From: an uncultured Pelagibacteraceae bacterium
GTDB taxonomy: Bacteria > Pseudomonadota > Alphaproteobacteria > Pelagibacterales > Pelagibacteraceae
Assembly: GCA_902546795.1 (NCBI GenBank)
Contig: CACCLK010000001.1
Coordinates: 20,095 to 84,094, forward strand
Direction: 5' to 3'
DNA length: 64,000 nucleotides
Part shown: in pieces, positions 1-11,507 of the stretch
Position numbering within the stretch: position 1 is the first letter of the stretch
How the letters are laid out: each line of letters opens with the position of its first letter
Position numbers and translations under genes: made by a program
Notes under the pieces: model-generated
Seen by the model: the letters and a program-made list of their open reading frames with translations, nothing else
What the model was told of the DNA's origin: nothing
Database searches by the model: none

Positions 1-1
1 A

Positions 2-778
2 AACGGTTTAATTTTAAAGGAAGATGTAATGAAGCTAATGGGTTATAAGCCAAAACCTTCTGAAAGAAAAATTAATCATGGTCCCGAAGAGAGAATAAAA
101 ATGACAAGACTTAGATTAACAATAGCTAAACGTCTAAAGGAAGCTCAAGAAAATGCAGCTATGTTAACTACTTTTAACGAAGTAGACATGACAGAGGTAA
201 TTTCAATGAGAAATAAATATAAAGAAGAGTTTCAGAACATGTATTCTGTTAAATTAGGTTTTATGTCTTTTTTTGTAAAAGCATGCGTAGTAGGTCTAAA
301 AAATTTTCCTGCAATTAATGCAGAAATACAAGGTGACGAAATAGTTTACAAAAATTACTATAACATAAGCATCGCAGTTGGAACGGACAGAGGTTTAGTT
401 GTTCCCGTTGTAAGAAATACAGATGAAATGTCTTTTGCAGACATAGAGAAAAATATCAGTTTAATGGGGCAAAAAGCTAGAGACGGTAAAATAACAATAG
501 AAGATCTTCAGGGAGGAACTTTTACAATTACAAACGGAGGTATTTATGGATCAATGCTCTCGACCCCAATACTTAACCCTCCTCAATCTGCAGTTTTGGG
601 TATGCATAATATTATTGAGAGACCAGTAGCTATAAACGGAGAACTAAAAATTCGTCCAATTATGTATATCGCTCTTTCATACGATCATAGAATTATTGAT
701 GGTAAAGAAGCTGTTTCATTTTTGAAAACCGTCAAAGATACTTTGGAAAAACCAGATAGACTTTTTTTGGATCTATAA
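2..778 (+). CDS. odhB: 2-oxoglutarate dehydrogenase E2 (dihydrolipoamide succinyltransferase), 3' part; 5' end lies outside the window
   Basis: Frame open to window start ([16 protein letters not shown]...); E2 catalytic domain ending [17 protein letters not shown]...LFLDL; followed directly by lpdA. Confidence 0.9.
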   Translation, partial: NGLILKEDVMKLMGYKPKPSERKINHGPEERIKMTRLRLTIAKRLKEAQENAAMLTTFNEVDMTEVISMRNKYKEEFQNMYSVKLGFMSFFVKACVVGLKNFPAINAEIQGDEIVYKNYYNISIAVGTDRGLVVPVVRNTDEMSFADIEKNISLMGQKARDGKITIEDLQGGTFTITNGGIYGSMLSTPILNPPQSAVLGMHNIIERPVAINGELKIRPIMYIALSYDHRIIDGKEAVSFLKTVKDTLEKPDRLFLDL

Positions 779-780
779 AT

Positions 781-2184
781 ATGGAAAATAATTTTGATGT
801 TATCGTTATAGGTGGTGGCCCTGGAGGATACGTATGTGCTATCAGATCTTCTCAATTAGGTTTGAAAACCGCATGTGTTGAAAGCAGAGGAACATTGGGG
901 GGCACTTGTTTAAACGTTGGATGCATACCCTCGAAAAGTTTGCTGAACCTTTCAGAAAATTATCACAAAGCTAAAAAAGACTTTAAAAATCAAGGAATAG
1001 AAATAAGTGATATCAAATTGAATATTGATAAAATGATGCAAAACAAAGCCAAATCTGTTCAAGTCCTTACTAAAGGAGTAGAATTTCTTTTAAAAAAAAA
1101 CAAGGTCTCTTATTTAAGAGGTAAGGGAGTAATATTTTCTCCTAATGATGTAGTAGTTTATGACGGAAGTGATAAAAAATCGTATAAAACAAAAAACATT
1201 GTTATAGCTACTGGCTCTGCTCCTTTAACTTTGCCCGGCATAGATATTGATGAAAAAAATATTTTATCCTCAACTGGAGCATTATCACTTAACAAAGTGC
1301 CTAAGTCCCTCGCGATAATTGGGGGAGGTTACATAGGCCTTGAAATGGGTTCAGTCTGGTCAAGATTAGGCACTGAGGTAACAGTTATCGAATACTTGGA
1401 TCATATTACACCTGGAATGGATAGAGAAATTTCAAAAGAATTCCAAAAGATATTAACAAAGCAAGGAATTAAATTTAAACTTAATAATAAAGTAAAAAGT
1501 GTTATATCATCTTCTCAGGGATCAACCATAGTATTTGAGGACAATAATTCTAAAAAAGAAGAAAAACTTATTGCAGACAAAGTTTTATTATCAGTCGGAA
1601 GAAAGCCTTATACTGAGGGTTTAAATCTTTCAAAAATAGGGGTTAAAAAAGATTCTAAAGGTAGAGTTGAAGTAAATGAAAAATTACAAACAAGCGTAAA
1701 AAATATTTTTGCAATTGGTGATGTTATCAAGGGACCAATGCTGGCGCATAAAGCTGAGGAGGAAGGTATTGCGGTCGCGGAGATACTCGCTGGTCAAGCA
1801 GGGCATGTAAATTATGATGTTATTCCAGGGGTAATTTACACTGCACCTGAAGTTGCATCTGTGGGGAAAACAGAAGAAGAACTGAAGTCACAAAAAATAA
1901 ATTATAAAGTGGGTAAATTTCCTTTTATTGCAAACTCAAGAGCAAAAGTGAATAATGAAACCGAAGGATTTGTAAAAATTCTCGCTAACGCGGAAACTGA
2001 TAAAGTTCTCGGAGTTCATATTATTGGTCCTCACAGCGGTGACATGATTGCTGAAATGGCTTTAGCAATGGAATTTGGTGCTAGTTCTGAAGATATAGCT
2101 AGAACTTGTCACGCTCACCCAACACACACAGAGGCAATCAAAGAAGCTGCTTTAGCTGTTGATAAAAGACCAATTCATTTTTAA
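781..2184 (+). CDS. lpdA: dihydrolipoyl dehydrogenase (E3)
   Basis: FAD motif GGGPGGYVCAIR, redox GGTCLNVGCIPSKSLL, C-terminal HAHPTHTEA. Confidence 0.95.
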   Translation: MENNFDVIVIGGGPGGYVCAIRSSQLGLKTACVESRGTLGGTCLNVGCIPSKSLLNLSENYHKAKKDFKNQGIEISDIKLNIDKMMQNKAKSVQVLTKGVEFLLKKNKVSYLRGKGVIFSPNDVVVYDGSDKKSYKTKNIVIATGSAPLTLPGIDIDEKNILSSTGALSLNKVPKSLAIIGGGYIGLEMGSVWSRLGTEVTVIEYLDHITPGMDREISKEFQKILTKQGIKFKLNNKVKSVISSSQGSTIVFEDNNSKKEEKLIADKVLLSVGRKPYTEGLNLSKIGVKKDSKGRVEVNEKLQTSVKNIFAIGDVIKGPMLAHKAEEEGIAVAEILAGQAGHVNYDVIPGVIYTAPEVASVGKTEEELKSQKINYKVGKFPFIANSRAKVNNETEGFVKILANAETDKVLGVHIIGPHSGDMIAEMALAMEFGASSEDIARTCHAHPTHTEAIKEAALAVDKRPIHF

Positions 2185-2212
2185 TTTTAAATTTTTTTTA
2201 TAAAATCAACAT

Positions 2213-4165
2213 ATGGATGTGCCAGTTCTTCTGCCAAAAATATTTGATTATCCTCTTACATATAGCACTAGGGATAAATCTATAAGATCAGGTGATCTTG
2301 TTCAGGTGCCTTTTGGAAAAAAAAAAGAAATTGGAGTTGTGTGGGACAAGACTCAAAAAACTGGTAAAAAGATTAAGATTAAAACTATTGATAAAAAAAT
2401 TAGAAATAATTTTTTTAATAAAAATTTAATTAAATTTGTTAATTGGTTCTCAGTATACAATCTTTCTCCTAGAGGTCTTGTGCTTAAAATGTGTTTAGGC
2501 AACTTGAAAAATTTTGAAAAAAAGGGAATTTTTAAAAATAACTTTTGTAATAATATTCAAAATAAATTTAAATTAAGTGAGGAACAAGAGAAATCCGTTC
2601 AAAACTTAAATAGCTTCGGGGAAAAATTTCAAACAACTTTAATCGAAGGTGTGACCGGATCAGGTAAAACACTAGTTTATTTTCAACGAATAAAAAAGAT
2701 AATGAAAGAAAACAAGCAAGCTTTAGTATTATTACCTGAAATTTTTTTAACAAATCAATTTAAAGATAGATTTAATGAATTTTTTGGATTTGAACCTTAT
2801 ATTTGGCATTCAAAAATAACACCGAAAAATAAAAAGAAAATTTGGGATGGTATTCATACTAATAAAATTAAAATTTTAATTGGAGCTAGATCTGCTTTAT
2901 TTCTTCCTTTTAAAAATTTGGGTTTAATAATTGTTGATGAGGAACATGACCCATCCTACAAGCAAGAGGATGTTGTAATTTATAATGCTCGAGATATGGC
3001 AATTATGCGAGCCTCTATTGAAAACATACCTATTCATCTTGTTACTTCTGTTCCCTCATTGGAAACATTTAATAATGTTAAAAAAAATAAGTATAAGCAA
3101 ACTTTTTTAAAAAAAAGATTTAATAATTTTAAGTTTCCTAAGACAAAGATAGTTAATTTGAATTTAGAAAAAATGAAAAAAAGTTTTATAGCTGAGCAGA
3201 CAATAGAAATAGTTAAAGATTATCTAAAAAAAGGTAACCAAGTTCTCTTTTTTTTAAATCGAAGAGGTTATTCCCCATTTCTTATTTGTAAAGATTGTGG
3301 TTTCAAGCACTTATGTCCTCATTGCTCAATTTATCTAACATATCATAAAATAAAGAAAAAAGTTGTATGTCATTTTTGTGGTTACGAAAATAAAATTATA
3401 AATACTTGTAAAAAAACACAGAACAAATGTAATTTCTCAATGTTTGGACCAGGTGTGGAAAGAATATTTGAGGAACTTAAAATCAAACTTCCTGAAAGAA
3501 AAATTAAAATTTTTTCAAGTGACTATCTGTCTAAAAAGAAAGAGTCTGAAAAAATTTTTGAAGAAATTAAAAAAAAGGATGTAGATATTTTAGTCGGTAC
3601 ACAAATGATTTCTAAAGGTTTTAATTTTCCAAAATTAAATTGTATTGTTGTTGTAGATGCTGATTTTTCTGGAAGAGGATATGATCTTAGAGCAACTGAA
3701 AAAAATATTCAATTGTATAACCAATTAAGTGGAAGAGCGGGAAGATTTTCTGACGAGTCTATTATTGTTTATCAAACATTAAATCCTAATAGTGAAACTC
3801 TCAATGACTTAATAATTAATAACCCAAAAAAATTTTTGGAGGAGGAACTAGTTTTGCGAAAAGGAAATAATCTTCCACCCTTTTCAAAACTTATAGCAAT
3901 TATTGTGACATCAAAACATAAAGAAAAAAGTTTTAGAGGAGCACAAGAAATTAAAATTAGACTTTCAAAAATTGACAATATGGATGTTTTGGGCCCAGTG
4001 GAGTCGCCGGTTTCAAAACTTAAAAATAAATATAGAACTAGGCTTCTGATAAGAACTAATAGCCAATTTTTTGCTCAAAAACCTCTAATGAATCTTATAA
4101 AAAATCTAAAGATTTCAAGTCAAATTAAACTTACGGTTGATGTAGATCCAATTAATTTTGTATGA
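2213..4165 (+). CDS. priA: primosomal protein N' (replication restart helicase)
   Basis: GVTGSGKT Walker A, DEEHD, zinc-binding cysteine cluster, QMISKGFNFPKL motif. Confidence 0.92.
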   Translation: MDVPVLLPKIFDYPLTYSTRDKSIRSGDLVQVPFGKKKEIGVVWDKTQKTGKKIKIKTIDKKIRNNFFNKNLIKFVNWFSVYNLSPRGLVLKMCLGNLKNFEKKGIFKNNFCNNIQNKFKLSEEQEKSVQNLNSFGEKFQTTLIEGVTGSGKTLVYFQRIKKIMKENKQALVLLPEIFLTNQFKDRFNEFFGFEPYIWHSKITPKNKKKIWDGIHTNKIKILIGARSALFLPFKNLGLIIVDEEHDPSYKQEDVVIYNARDMAIMRASIENIPIHLVTSVPSLETFNNVKKNKYKQTFLKKRFNNFKFPKTKIVNLNLEKMKKSFIAEQTIEIVKDYLKKGNQVLFFLNRRGYSPFLICKDCGFKHLCPHCSIYLTYHKIKKKVVCHFCGYENKIINTCKKTQNKCNFSMFGPGVERIFEELKIKLPERKIKIFSSDYLSKKKESEKIFEEIKKKDVDILVGTQMISKGFNFPKLNCIVVVDADFSGRGYDLRATEKNIQLYNQLSGRAGRFSDESIIVYQTLNPNSETLNDLIINNPKKFLEEELVLRKGNNLPPFSKLIAIIVTSKHKEKSFRGAQEIKIRLSKIDNMDVLGPVESPVSKLKNKYRTRLLIRTNSQFFAQKPLMNLIKNLKISSQIKLTVDVDPINFV

Positions 4166-4168
4166 TGA

Positions 4169-4205
4169 TATCATAAGCTCTTGAACGCAATAATCTCTTA
4201 TGATA
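4169..4205. repeat. 9-bp perfect inverted repeat TATCATAAG-(19 nt)-CTTATGATA upstream of atpH
   Basis: Direct reading of 4169-4177 and 4197-4205. Confidence 0.7.
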
Positions 4206-4252
4206 CGACAAAATAATTTCTTAACATAATCATAGGTATTATTTTGATCTAA

Positions 4253-4801
4253 ATGAAGTCATTTTCTACAGAAACATCCGAGAGGTACGCATCGGCTTTA
4301 TTTCAACTGGCCGTTGAAGAAAAAAACTTAAATATTGTTGAACAGAATGTTTCAAATTTTCAAAAAATTTATAAAAACAATCCTGACTTAAGAAATTTTA
4401 TTAAAAATCCTACAAATACAGATGAAGAGCAATCAGGATTAGTTGAAGCTTTATCAAAAAAAATAAATTTGACAAAAATTTTTAAAAATTTTTTACTTTT
4501 ACTTATTAAAAAAAGAAGAATATTTTTTATTGAAAAAATTTTAGCGAGTTTTAATAAATTTGTTACAAGACAAAAAGGGGAAATAAACGCTTCATTAATT
4601 TCATCAAAAGAGTTATCAAAACAAGAGATTGAAAAAATTTCAAAAGAATTATCTATTGACAGAGGATCTTCGATAAAATTTAGCTTTGAAGTTGATAAAA
4701 GTTTAATTGGTGGCTTTAAAGTCCAGATTGGTAGCTTGATGATCGACTCTTCAATAAAAAATAAACTTAAAAAATTTCAACAATTAATGATTGAAAATTA
4801 A
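4253..4801 (+). CDS. atpH: F1F0 ATP synthase subunit delta
   Basis: First gene of atpHAGDC; ERYASALFQLA start and C-terminal IGGFKVQIGSLMIDSSIKNKL. Confidence 0.93.
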   Translation: MKSFSTETSERYASALFQLAVEEKNLNIVEQNVSNFQKIYKNNPDLRNFIKNPTNTDEEQSGLVEALSKKINLTKIFKNFLLLLIKKRRIFFIEKILASFNKFVTRQKGEINASLISSKELSKQEIEKISKELSIDRGSSIKFSFEVDKSLIGGFKVQIGSLMIDSSIKNKLKKFQQLMIEN

Positions 4802-6328
4802 ATGGATATTAACCCTTCAGAAGTAACTAAATTATTAAAGGAACAAATCAAAAATTTCGGCGATAAAGCAGAAGTTTCAGAGGTAGGTAAAGTTCTCTCA
4901 GTTGGCGACGGTATTGCCAGAGTATATGGTCTAGATAATGTTCAAGCAGGCGAGATGGTAGAGTTTAATGATGGATCTAAGGGTATGGCTCTTAATTTAG
5001 AAAATGATAATGTTGGAGTAGTTATATTTGGTGATGATAGACAGATTAAAGAGGGAGACACTGTAAAAAGAACTAAATCAATCGTGGATGTGCCTGTTGG
5101 CAAGGAGTTATTAGGAAGAGTAGTAGATGGTTTAGGAAACCCAATTGATGGAAAAGGCAGCTTACCGAGTAAGATTAATAGAAAGCGGGTAGAAGTAAAA
5201 GCTCCAGGAATCATACCAAGAAAATCAGTAAACGAACCTATGCAAACTGGCTTAAAAGCAATTGATAGCTTGATCCCAGTTGGACGAGGCCAGAGAGAAT
5301 TGATAATTGGAGATCGTCAAACTGGTAAGACAGCTGTGGCTATTGATACGATAATAAATCAAAAAGAAATAAATAAATCCGGGGATGAAAAGAAGAAGTT
5401 ATATTGTATATACGTGGCTATTGGTCAAAAAAGATCAACTGTAGCACAAATAGTAAAAACCTTAGAAGATGCGGGAGCTCTAGAATATACAACTGTGGTC
5501 TCAGCTACCGCCTCAGACTCTGCGCCATTGCAATTTTTAGCTCCTTACACAGGCTGTACGATTGGTGAGTATTTTAGAGATAACGGTATGCATGCTTTAA
5601 TTATTTATGATGATCTTTCTAAACAAGCTGTGGCTTATAGGCAAATGTCTTTATTGTTAAGAAGGCCTCCAGGAAGAGAAGCATATCCAGGCGACGTATT
5701 TTATCTTCATAGCAGATTACTAGAGCGTGCTGCTAAACTAAATGATGATAAAGGCGGTGGTTCATTAACAGCACTTCCAATAATTGAGACCCAAGCGGGA
5801 GACGTGTCAGCATATATTCCGACAAATGTGATATCAATTACAGACGGGCAAATTTTTCTTGAAACAGAACTTTTCAACCAAGGTATCAGGCCAGCTGTCA
5901 ATGTGGGATTATCTGTGTCACGTGTTGGATCAGCAGCTCAAATAAAAGCGATGAAAAAAGTCGCTGGCTCAGTCAAACTTGAGCTCGCTCAATATCGTGA
6001 AATGGCAGCTTTCGCCCAGTTTGGATCTGATCTTGATGCATCAACACAAAAACTCTTGAACAGAGGATCAAAATTAACTGAATTGTTAAAACAAAATCAA
6101 TACTCTCCGTTTACTGTTGCAGAGCAAGTAGTTTCGATTTTTGCTGGAGTGAGAGGCTTTTTAGATGATATACCATTGGAGAAAATCAAGGATTTTGAGA
6201 CAAAACTAATCGATAAAATAAAAAGTGAAAAAAAAGAGATTCTAGAAAGCATAAATTCATCAGGAAAATTAGAGGAAAAAACCGAGAAACAAATAGAAAC
6301 AATAATAGAAGCTATTAAGAGAAAATAA
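4802..6328 (+). CDS. atpA: F1F0 ATP synthase subunit alpha
   Basis: [10 protein letters not shown]-loop, alpha signature, position in operon. Confidence 0.98.
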   Translation: MDINPSEVTKLLKEQIKNFGDKAEVSEVGKVLSVGDGIARVYGLDNVQAGEMVEFNDGSKGMALNLENDNVGVVIFGDDRQIKEGDTVKRTKSIVDVPVGKELLGRVVDGLGNPIDGKGSLPSKINRKRVEVKAPGIIPRKSVNEPMQTGLKAIDSLIPVGRGQRELIIGDRQTGKTAVAIDTIINQKEINKSGDEKKKLYCIYVAIGQKRSTVAQIVKTLEDAGALEYTTVVSATASDSAPLQFLAPYTGCTIGEYFRDNGMHALIIYDDLSKQAVAYRQMSLLLRRPPGREAYPGDVFYLHSRLLERAAKLNDDKGGGSLTALPIIETQAGDVSAYIPTNVISITDGQIFLETELFNQGIRPAVNVGLSVSRVGSAAQIKAMKKVAGSVKLELAQYREMAAFAQFGSDLDASTQKLLNRGSKLTELLKQNQYSPFTVAEQVVSIFAGVRGFLDDIPLEKIKDFETKLIDKIKSEKKEILESINSSGKLEEKTEKQIETIIEAIKRK

Positions 6329-6329
6329 A

Positions 6330-7208
6330 ATGCCAAGCTTAGACGATTTAAAAAAAAGAATAAAAAGTGTTAAATCAACACAAAAAATCACGAAGGCGAT
6401 GAAAATGGTAGCCGCAGCAAAATTAAAAAAAGCGCAAGAAAATGCTGAAAAAGGAAGACCATTTAGTGATAAAATGCAAAATATCATTTTAAATCTTACT
6501 TTAGCTATGAAAGACGATACGAGCGCTCCAAAGCTTTTAACTGGAACTGGAAATGATAAGACATATTTATGTGTCTTGTTAACAGCTGATAGAGGTTTAT
6601 GTGGAGGTTTCAATACAAACATCTGTAAGCTTGCTAAAAAACATTTTAGGCAAATTTTAAATGATGGTAAAAATTTAAAGATTATTTCTGTTGGCTCTAA
6701 AGGTTATGATCAAATAAAAAAGGAGTTTTCAAAATACGTTATTGAGAAGAGAGATTTTAAAAATATTAAAAATATAACCTTTGATGATGCTCAAAATATT
6801 GGAAAAATTATATTAGAACTTTTTGAAAATAATCAGTTTGATAAATGCTTTTTATTTTTCAATAATTTTAAAAATGTGATTACTCAAGTTCCTAAGGCTC
6901 AACAAATCATACCAGCACAGGAAATTGATAATCAAAGCAAAGATCAAAATAAAACAAACTATGATTTTGAACCTGATGAAGATGAGATACTCGAGGACCT
7001 GTTGCCAAAAAATATATCTACTCAAATTTTCAAAGCCTTTTTAGAAAATGCTGCTAGTGAGCAAGGTTCAAGAATGACTGCTATGGATAACGCTACTCGA
7101 AACGCAGGTGATTTGGTTGAAAAACTAACGATTAATTATAATAGAAGCAGGCAAGCAGCTATCACAAAGGAATTGATTGAAATAATTTCAGGAGCTGAAA
7201 GTTTATAA
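6330..7208 (+). CDS. atpG: F1F0 ATP synthase subunit gamma
   Basis: PSLDDLKKRIKSVKSTQKITKAMKMVAAAKL; C-terminal NRSRQAAITKELIEIISGAESL. Confidence 0.97.
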   Translation: MPSLDDLKKRIKSVKSTQKITKAMKMVAAAKLKKAQENAEKGRPFSDKMQNIILNLTLAMKDDTSAPKLLTGTGNDKTYLCVLLTADRGLCGGFNTNICKLAKKHFRQILNDGKNLKIISVGSKGYDQIKKEFSKYVIEKRDFKNIKNITFDDAQNIGKIILELFENNQFDKCFLFFNNFKNVITQVPKAQQIIPAQEIDNQSKDQNKTNYDFEPDEDEILEDLLPKNISTQIFKAFLENAASEQGSRMTAMDNATRNAGDLVEKLTINYNRSRQAAITKELIEIISGAESL

Positions 7209-8629
<1,421 letters not shown>

Positions 8630-8630
<1 letters not shown>

Positions 8631-9019
8631 TGGCTGAAAACTTTAAGTTTGAACTAGTAAAACCAGATCAGTTTGTTTTTTCCTCTGAAGTATCATCAGT
8701 AAAAATACCTTGCTACGAAGGGGAGATGACTATTCTTAGAGATCATATTTCTTTAATAACTTTCTTAAGACCAGGGATAGTTGAAATTGACAAACAGGGA
8801 AATTTGGAAAAATACTATATAGAGGAAGGGACAGTAGAATTTAATAATAATAATCTTTTAGTTCTTACATCTACAGCAGAAAAATTAGTGGAACTCGATA
8901 AAAATAAAATCAATCAAATTTTAGCCGATACAGAGAAAAAACTTAATGATGATCAAATTAGCGATAAAGAAAAATATTTTTTAACTTATAAAGCAAGCAC
9001 TCTCAAACAACTTTCTTAA
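8630..9019 (+). CDS. atpC: F1F0 ATP synthase subunit epsilon
   Basis: Small ORF after atpD with epsilon beta-sandwich pattern (PCYEGEMTILRDHISLIT). Confidence 0.92.
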
Positions 9020-9485
9020 GTGAGTTTTTGATTCTATCAGTGAGCTTTTCATAAACTTCTCTCTTAAAATCTACTATCACTTTGGGCAAACTATCTATAT
9101 CTATCCACTTCCACTCAATAAATTCAGGTTTTAAAGTTTGAATATTAATTTCATTTTCATTACCTAAAAATCTTGTTAGAAACCATTTTTGTTTTTGACC
9201 CTTAAATCTTCCTTTCCAAATTATACCCACAAGTTTTTTGGGAAGAAAGTATTCGTACCACTCATCAAATGCTTCAAGAATCTCTATATTTTTAATACTC
9301 GTTTCCTCGTATAATTCCCTTTTCATTGCATCGATGAAATTTTCATTTTGATCAACACCACCTTGCGGCATTTGCCATTTATCAACTGGGTTATCTTTTC
9401 TTTTTCCTACAAAAACTTTATTTTCATGATTAAGAATTATTACTCCAACTCCAATTCTCATAGGTAAATCATTTTTATTTACCAT
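9003..9485 (-). CDS. rppH: RNA pyrophosphohydrolase (Nudix)
   Basis: MRIGVGVIILN...MPQGGVDQNENFIDAMKRELYEETS Nudix box. Confidence 0.92.
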   Translation of the reverse strand: MVNKNDLPMRIGVGVIILNHENKVFVGKRKDNPVDKWQMPQGGVDQNENFIDAMKRELYEETSIKNIEILEAFDEWYEYFLPKKLVGIIWKGRFKGQKQKWFLTRFLGNENEINIQTLKPEFIEWKWIDIDSLPKVIVDFKREVYEKLTDRIKNSLKKVV

Positions 9486-10621
9486 TACGATTGAAACAAA
9501 TTTATTGCGTAGTTTAATTGATTGTCTTTATCTGAGCTTATTTCAAAATCTTCGTTTGACTCTTCAACAAAAATATCGGGTGCTACACCTACTTCAGAAA
9601 TAGATTTTCCAGATGGAAGGTAGTACTTTGAGATTGTCAACCTCATTCCTCCACCATTATCCAAAGGAATAATTGATTGAACCGATCCTTTACCATAGGA
9701 ATTCTCACCAAGTAAAATTGCCCTCTTATGATCTTTTAAAGCTCCAGCAAGTATTTCAGATGCCGAAGCGGAACCATTATTAATTAATACGATTACAGGC
9801 TTACCATTAATACCATCACCAGATTTTGCAAAAAACTTTCTTGTTTCTGAAATTTTACGACCTTTTGTTGAAACTATTTCACCTTCGTCTAAGAAAAAGT
9901 CCGTGATACTAATAGCTTGAGTAAGCAATCCGCCAGGATTATTTCTTACATCAAGAATGTAACCAACTGGTTTGTTTTTTTCCATTTTTTTAATTTCTTT
10001 GAAGAGTTGATCATCAGTATTTTGATTAAAAGATTTCAATTTAATATAACCAATATTCATCTTTTTATTCAAAATTTTTGTTTCAACTGATTTTACTTCA
10101 ATAATAGCTCTTTTGATTTTAAACTCTAAAACTTTCTTCACATTTTTTCTTCGGATAGTTAAATTAATTTCAGAACCAACCGGACCTCTCATTAGTTTCA
10201 CAGCTTCCATTAAAGTCTTGCCTTGGACCTGAGTATCATTAATTCTAACAATATAGTCTCCAGCTTTAATACCTGCTTTATCTGCTGGCGTGTCTTGTAT
10301 TGGCGATATAACCTTCACAACTCCAGCTTCCATACCAATCTCGATACCCAGTCCACCAAACTCTCCTTTAGTGTCGGTCTGCATACTTTTAAATAATTCT
10401 GGACTCATATAAGCTGAGTAAGGGTCTAAGGATTGCAACACCCCATTAATAGCAGAGTCCATTACTTCAACTTGATCAATTTCGTCGACATACTCACTTT
10501 TTATTTTATCTAAAACTTCTCCAAACAAATCAATTTTGTCGAATAATTCTTCTTTAGTATTTCCTTTTAAAGGATTAGTAAAAAAAAATAGAACAATAAA
10601 AATATAATAAATTAATCTCAT
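9485..10621 (-). CDS. ctpA: carboxy-terminal processing protease (S41 family, PDZ domain, signal peptide)
   Basis: PDZ GLGIEIGMEAGVVKVISPIQDTPADKAGIKAGD; catalytic NNGSASASEILAGALKDH...GKGSVQ. Confidence 0.93.
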   Translation of the reverse strand: MRLIYYIFIVLFFFTNPLKGNTKEELFDKIDLFGEVLDKIKSEYVDEIDQVEVMDSAINGVLQSLDPYSAYMSPELFKSMQTDTKGEFGGLGIEIGMEAGVVKVISPIQDTPADKAGIKAGDYIVRINDTQVQGKTLMEAVKLMRGPVGSEINLTIRRKNVKKVLEFKIKRAIIEVKSVETKILNKKMNIGYIKLKSFNQNTDDQLFKEIKKMEKNKPVGYILDVRNNPGGLLTQAISITDFFLDEGEIVSTKGRKISETRKFFAKSGDGINGKPVIVLINNGSASASEILAGALKDHKRAILLGENSYGKGSVQSIIPLDNGGGMRLTISKYYLPSGKSISEVGVAPDIFVEESNEDFEISSDKDNQLNYAINLFQS

Positions 10622-10965
10622 ATGATCGCTTTTTGTTTTGGAACTGGTTCAGACCACATTTTCTCTAAATCATAAAAATTTCTCTTTTCTGGATGGAATA
10701 AGTGAACTATTACATCTATTGCATCAACTAACTTCCAATCGCTACTATCTTTACCTTCAATTTTACAATTTATTATTCCGTTTTTCTTTAAAACATTTAA
10801 TAAGTTTTCAGACAGAGCTTGTAAGTGTCTAGAAGAATTTCCTGAGGCTATAATCATAAAGTCCGCAATTTGAGACTTATTTTTTAAACTAATTACAACA
10901 ATATTTTTGGCTTTATTCTCATCTAAATTTTTAGTTATAATTCTTTTAAGTTTAAAAACTTGCAT
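10618..10965 (-). CDS. rsfS: ribosome silencing factor
   Basis: DFMIIASGNSSRHLQALSENL...GKDSSDWKLVDAIDVIVHLF. Confidence 0.92.
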   Translation of the reverse strand: MQVFKLKRIITKNLDENKAKNIVVISLKNKSQIADFMIIASGNSSRHLQALSENLLNVLKKNGIINCKIEGKDSSDWKLVDAIDVIVHLFHPEKRNFYDLEKMWSEPVPKQKAII

Positions 10966-11504
10966 TAAATCTTTTTATATTTATTTCTTATAGTAGAGGA
11001 AGATATATCTATTTTTTTATTTTTAATAAATATGATATTTTTGCCTCTATATCTCTTTATAATTATAGATTTTTTAGCTTTTTTATCAAACCCTTTTCTT
11101 GAAAATACTAACACTTCACATTTTTTAAGTATTTCTCTGTATTTGTGCCATTTATGAAAATAAATTAAATTGTCTGATCCAATAAGCAGAAAAATTTTTG
11201 CTTTCAAATTTTTCCTTTTTAAATAGTTTATTGAGTTAATTGTTCTTAAAGATTTTAATTTTCGCTCTAAATATAGCACTTTAATTTTTTTGTTTTTTTT
11301 GGTGATTTGTCTAGATCTTTTAATACGTTCTTTAAGATTAAAAAAACTCTTTTTTTTAAATGGATTTTTTTCCGTGATTAACCAATAAAGATAACTAGAT
11401 TTCGTCTTTTTCAAAAAAGTTAAAGCAATTTTTAAATGACCATGATGAGGAGGGTCGAAAGAACCTCCAAAAATACCAATTGATTTAAACTTTAATTTCT
11501 TCAT
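10965..11504 (-). CDS. nadD: nicotinate-nucleotide adenylyltransferase
   Basis: IGIFGGSFDPPHHGHLKIA; ISSSTIRN. Confidence 0.92.
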   Translation of the reverse strand: MKKLKFKSIGIFGGSFDPPHHGHLKIALTFLKKTKSSYLYWLITEKNPFKKKSFFNLKERIKRSRQITKKNKKIKVLYLERKLKSLRTINSINYLKRKNLKAKIFLLIGSDNLIYFHKWHKYREILKKCEVLVFSRKGFDKKAKKSIIIKRYRGKNIIFIKNKKIDISSSTIRNKYKKI

Positions 11505-11507
11505 TTA

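Noticed and set aside
4942-5214. Antisense ORFs inside atpA (also 5707-5901)
   Set aside because: Opposite strand of a highly conserved gene, no RBS or family support
6269-6622. 117-aa antisense ORF across atpA/atpG
   Set aside because: Shadow ORF opposite conserved coding sequence with biased composition
8998-9019. 17-bp convergent overlap of atpC and rppH as an antisense regulator
   Set aside because: Short 3' overlaps are common in this compact genome (also 44947-44956, 59362-59391); no further evidence
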